Part shown: in pieces, positions 33,745 to 36,286 of the stretch | How positions within the stretch are numbered: position 1 is the stretch's first letter | Layout: the number at the start of each line of letters is the position of its first letter | Virus record (IMG/VR): IMGVR_UViG_3300042507_003910 | Location: 1 to 36,286 of that record | Strand: one strand, 5' to 3' | DNA from: a virus | DNA length: 36,286 nt | Program-made: the position numbers and the translations under genes | Notes under the pieces: model-generated | The model's database searches: none | What the model was told of the DNA's origin: nothing | Seen by the model: only the letters and a program-made list of their open reading frames with translations

Positions 33745-34696
33745 TTTTAATCCTTTCAAAAAAGAACTTCTTAGCTTTTACAGAAACGTACTTACCAATA
33801 TTCTTAGGTTCTAGGCCAGAAGCTACGATAATATCTGCTTCTTCGGTAAGAATATCGTTAAAAACCCAACGAATAAAGTCACCAGTAAACTTTACATCTA
33901 GAGTAACATGCTCTAGAGCTTGATTAAGGCGATTCTCAGTTACAGTATTATCGATAAATTCTTCAATACTAGCAACTAAATCCATATCTACAGAAGCAAG
34001 TTTCTTAACTTTACTAGAAGAATGCTTTTCACCCTTAACTTTGAAAATCAGTGACCTATCGGTCACAGCTGTCCAAACCACACCCTCCCCCACACCAGAA
34101 ACTCCAAAGGCTTTACCAACTGGACACTCAGCCTCAACAGCTTCAGTAATTTTGATAAGATGATTTTGAACATGCTCAGGATGTTCAAAATCAATTTCTA
34201 CCTCAAAAGTAGGAAAGTGCCTAATATTAAAAATTTGTTTCTCTGGTAAGCAGAGATTAGGCGGGGTGAACCAAATCCCATCTGCTAGAGCTTTAAAAAT
34301 AACAAACATTTTAGGTAGCTGATTAATAGCTACCCCTTGCTGAATATTTCCACCACACCATTCACCAAAGATCACCACTTGATCAAATTCAGCAAAATGT
34401 GCTAAAAACTGTCTCCAGTCAATAGTAGAGGCCCAAGTAGCAAACCCAGCATTATCACTAGTAGGTGTAATAATCCGTTCGCGGGACTGAAAGTGAATAG
34501 AACCATCAGAATTACGTGAAATAGCAGCGTTAGTGCCGTGAAGCTTCACAGTACCTTTAAAGACCATTTTAGGCAGAGGAATAGTGGCATCAAACAAAGC
34601 CTCCCCGGCGTCATCTAACCCAACAAAACGAGTCTTTTGTTTAACATGGTTAATAACATCACGAAACTGCCCAATTTTAGGGAATTTTGTAAACAT
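33737..34696 (-). CDS. RNA ligase, Rnl2-like KxxG family, 319 aa
   Basis: Adenylylation motif KLHG (Lys51) in FKGTVKLHGTNAAISRN, motif IIIa VIFGEWCGGNIQ, motif IV EGVVW and motif V LIFKVKGEKHS, then a helical C-terminal domain. It would seal nicks in structured RNA or RNA-DNA hybrids. It has an independent origin from the Rnl1-like ligase at 21396. First gene behind the promoter at 34724-34752. Confidence 0.88.
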   Translation of the reverse strand: MFTKFPKIGQFRDVINHVKQKTRFVGLDDAGEALFDATIPLPKMVFKGTVKLHGTNAAISRNSDGSIHFQSRERIITPTSDNAGFATWASTIDWRQFLAHFAEFDQVVIFGEWCGGNIQQGVAINQLPKMFVIFKALADGIWFTPPNLCLPEKQIFNIRHFPTFEVEIDFEHPEHVQNHLIKITEAVEAECPVGKAFGVSGVGEGVVWTAVTDRSLIFKVKGEKHSSSKVKKLASVDMDLVASIEEFIDNTVTENRLNQALEHVTLDVKFTGDFIRWVFNDILTEEADIIVASGLEPKNIGKYVSVKAKKFFFERIKNA

Positions 34697-34723
34697 TTTA
34701 ATTAAATCTCCAGTGAAAGAAAT

Positions 34724-34752
34724 ATTATACTCTGTGGGAGAAGAAAAATCAA
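34724..34752 (-). promoter_or_regulatory. Promoter of the Rnl2-like ligase operon
   Basis: TTGATT (34747-34752), 17 bp, TATAAT (34724-34729). Divergent from the promoter at 34811-34839. Confidence 0.75.
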
Positions 34753-34810
34753 TCTTAAATTTATTAACTAAATTATACTTTACCTTGCGCCAACACCCAC
34801 AAATCTCGGC

Positions 34811-34839
34811 TTGTTTTTAAAGTTACATGGGCGTATAAT
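34811..34839 (+). promoter_or_regulatory. Promoter of the right-hand plus-strand operon
   Basis: TTGTTT (34811-34816), 17 bp, TATAAT (34834-34839), followed by Shine-Dalgarno TTGGAGA. Confidence 0.75.
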
Positions 34840-34863
34840 TGTTATTCAAATTTGGAGAATCTT

Positions 34864-35076
34864 ATGATAATTAAATTAGCACTACTAGCAGCACTTCTTA
34901 GTGAACCGGCAGTCGACCCCAAATCGTTAGATATGTTATATGAGCCATGTGCTAAAATGTATTCTGACTATATTGAAGTTATGCGGGAGGATAGATTTAG
35001 GGGTAAACTAATGGGGGAGAATTTAAAGTATTTGTGTACTCCTATGAAACAACCAATGGGTAATGGAGAAATGTAA
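34864..35076 (+). CDS. Small protein with hydrophobic N-terminus, 70 aa
   Basis: The ATG at 34864 follows GGAGA: MIIKLALLAALLSEPAVDPK, possibly a short signal or membrane segment, then a charged body with two Cys. A TTG 12 bp upstream is within the Shine-Dalgarno. The stop overlaps the next ATG by 1 bp (TAATG). Function unknown. Confidence 0.6.
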   Translation: MIIKLALLAALLSEPAVDPKSLDMLYEPCAKMYSDYIEVMREDRFRGKLMGENLKYLCTPMKQPMGNGEM

Positions 35077-35816
35077 TGAAGCATAGAGTTTTTAGTGATA
35101 TTCACTTAGACCATAGCATGTGGTATCCTAAGCCAATGGCTTATGATGATGAAACTACACTAATTCTAGCCGGCGATCTATGGACGGGCACTAGGCTAGT
35201 AGATACAATGAACTGGTTACATGAGTTAGCTGCGAAGTTTAAGTATGTAGTATTTGTACTAGGAAATCATGATTACTGGACTAATAGAAATGGTAATGCA
35301 GATTGGAGAGGTATTCCAAAAGCATTTGATGGATTTCTACCAGATAACGTTTTCTTACTAGAAAAAGAAGTTATTGAGCTTGATGGTGTAAAAATCGGTG
35401 GTGCTACCTTATGGACAGATATTGATGGGTATAACCCACTAGCAGTTTTAGATTGCAAGCGCTATACAAATGATTTTATGCATATGCCACAAATGACCCC
35501 ACAATTGTGGATGCAGGAGTATAAAGATACAGTTGAGTGGATTAAAACTGTCGAAGTAGACATTCTTATCACACACTATGTACCTAGTGCTCATTTCTGT
35601 CATCCTCGTTATCGTGGAATGATTGAATCGTGCATGTTTAACTCGAATACTATAGGTCAAATTAGCAAGTTACCTAAAGTATGGATATTTGGCCATACTC
35701 ACGATAACTACGATGAAACCCTAGCGAATACTAAGTTTATCTGTAATCCTAGAGGCTACAGCTATGAAAACTATGATTTTAGAGAGGAAAGCTTATATGA
35801 ATTTAACTTGTGCTGA
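35076..35816 (+). CDS. Calcineurin-like metallophosphoesterase, 246 aa
   Basis: Metal-binding motifs in order: FSDIHLDH (Asp8, His10), AGDLW (32-36), GNHDYW (63-68), ITHYVPSAH and GHTHDNYD near the C-terminus. A phosphodiesterase or phosphatase of unknown substrate. Phage relatives act on nucleotides, cyclic nucleotides or RNA 2',3'-cyclic phosphate; degradation of cyclic-nucleotide immune signals is one possibility, not shown. Overlaps the next gene by 20 bp. Confidence 0.88.
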   Translation: MKHRVFSDIHLDHSMWYPKPMAYDDETTLILAGDLWTGTRLVDTMNWLHELAAKFKYVVFVLGNHDYWTNRNGNADWRGIPKAFDGFLPDNVFLLEKEVIELDGVKIGGATLWTDIDGYNPLAVLDCKRYTNDFMHMPQMTPQLWMQEYKDTVEWIKTVEVDILITHYVPSAHFCHPRYRGMIESCMFNSNTIGQISKLPKVWIFGHTHDNYDETLANTKFICNPRGYSYENYDFREESLYEFNLC

Positions 35817-36231
35817 TTGTGATAATTTCGCGAAGTCTAGCAGATGTGCTGGATGCACAAATTATTCTTTATTTGTACCTTATAATGGTATAACCTATAA
35901 AAGGGATACAGAGGAGCCTCCGGCTACTCCAAGGGTATTAAGACCTACTGAAACTGGCAAAAAGTTTGATAGTGATAAAGTTGACTGGACTTTGATGCCA
36001 TGGAAGGAATTAGAGCAGGTTCTAGAAGTTCTAGAGTTTGGAGCTAAGAAGTATTCTAGAGATAACTGGAAGCATATTGAACCTGCAAGGTATGAAAAGG
36101 CTGCAATGCGGCATCTTATCTCTTATGCTACTGGAGAAAAGATAGACCCTGAATCGGGTAAATCGCATCTAGCACACTTAATGTGTAATGCTTTATTCCT
36201 AATGTGGAATGATAATGATAAGTCCATGTAA
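35797..36231 (+). CDS. Zinc-finger DUF5664-like protein (dATP/dGTP diphosphohydrolase N-terminal-like), 144 aa
   Basis: The ATG at 35797 follows GAGAGGAAA. An N-terminal CADC...CAGC zinc knuckle (residues 4-17) is joined to a DUF5664-like helical domain: GKKFDSDKVDWTLMPWKELE, then EFGAKKYSRDNWKHIE, RYEKAAMRHLISYATGE and SHLAHLMCNALFLMW. Related proteins include MazZ-type nucleotide pyrophosphohydrolases that adjust purine dNTP pools. No purZ-like gene is in the window, so base modification cannot be concluded. Confidence 0.75.
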   Translation: MNLTCADCDNFAKSSRCAGCTNYSLFVPYNGITYKRDTEEPPATPRVLRPTETGKKFDSDKVDWTLMPWKELEQVLEVLEFGAKKYSRDNWKHIEPARYEKAAMRHLISYATGEKIDPESGKSHLAHLMCNALFLMWNDNDKSM

Positions 36232-36286
36232 TAAAATTTGTAAAATTGATTCAATTTCTGGCATATGTATTGGTTGCCTACGATAT
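36232..36286. other. Right edge, no feature seen
   Basis: The last 55 bp are AT-rich and contain no start, promoter or terminator that I can support. Confidence 0.5.

Noticed and set aside
35797-36231. Evidence for a 2-aminoadenine (Z) genome from the DUF5664-like protein
   Set aside because: The family is common in phages with normal DNA, and no purZ-like gene is in the window.

Overview
The window is part of the genome of a tailed double-stranded DNA phage that infects a bacterium, probably a proteobacterium. The evidence is a head and packaging module of the HK97 type (small and large terminase subunits, portal, fused protease-capsid protein), dense overlapping genes, and many small orphan genes. 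No integrase, excisionase or lysogeny repressor is visible, so a lytic lifestyle is more likely, but the window is only part of the genome. Almost all promoters I can see are host sigma70-like (TTGANN, 17 bp, TATAAT). The host species cannot be read from the sequence.

Layout. (1) 1-11409, minus strand: the late module. Reading in the direction of transcription it holds terS, an HNH nuclease, terL, a second HNH nuclease, portal, protease-capsid fusion, a terminator, a membrane protein that could be a holin, several small virion proteins, and a tail or receptor-region gene running off the left edge. The far left (1-2078 and 3059-3569) is visibly richer in G+C than its surroundings. It is interrupted by an AT-rich gene of 22-residue repeats that cuts off another gene, so this stretch is a recombinational mosaic. 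(2) 11410-18705, plus strand: a block of about 20 small genes, probably early. They form short operons behind near-identical promoter modules and are separated by three copies of a 196-bp structured repeat. Recognisable members are a SprT-like metalloprotease, a helix-turn-helix protein, a HAD phosphatase and a DnaQ-like exonuclease. (3) 18706-19595: a non-coding block with a parS-like palindrome, direct repeats and a dense cluster of the word CCCCAAA (or its complement). (4) 19596-34696, minus strand: the metabolic and nucleic-acid module. It holds a T4 Rnl1-like RNA ligase, a P-loop kinase, ThyX, a nicotinamide phosphoribosyltransferase homologue, a macro-domain protein, a PRPP-synthetase homologue, PhoH, a second SprT-like protease and a second KxxG RNA ligase. 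(5) 34800-36231, plus strand: a divergent operon with a metallophosphoesterase and a DUF5664-like protein.

How the genes work together. The PRPP-synthetase homologue and the NAMPT homologue lie in one operon and match the described phage NAD+ reconstitution pathway 1 (NARP1: Adps plus Namat). That pathway rebuilds NAD+ from ADP-ribose and nicotinamide after host NADase defences act. A macro-domain protein, a family that binds ADP-ribose, sits between them and is not part of the two-enzyme pathway as described. The two RNA ligases and the kinase suggest RNA or tRNA repair, again consistent with counter-defence.

The least explained structures are a roughly 365-nt RNA locus at 31451-31816 with a near-consensus promoter and a strong terminator, the 196-bp repeats, the parS-like site, and composite elements in which a terminator arm doubles as the -35 box of the next promoter.
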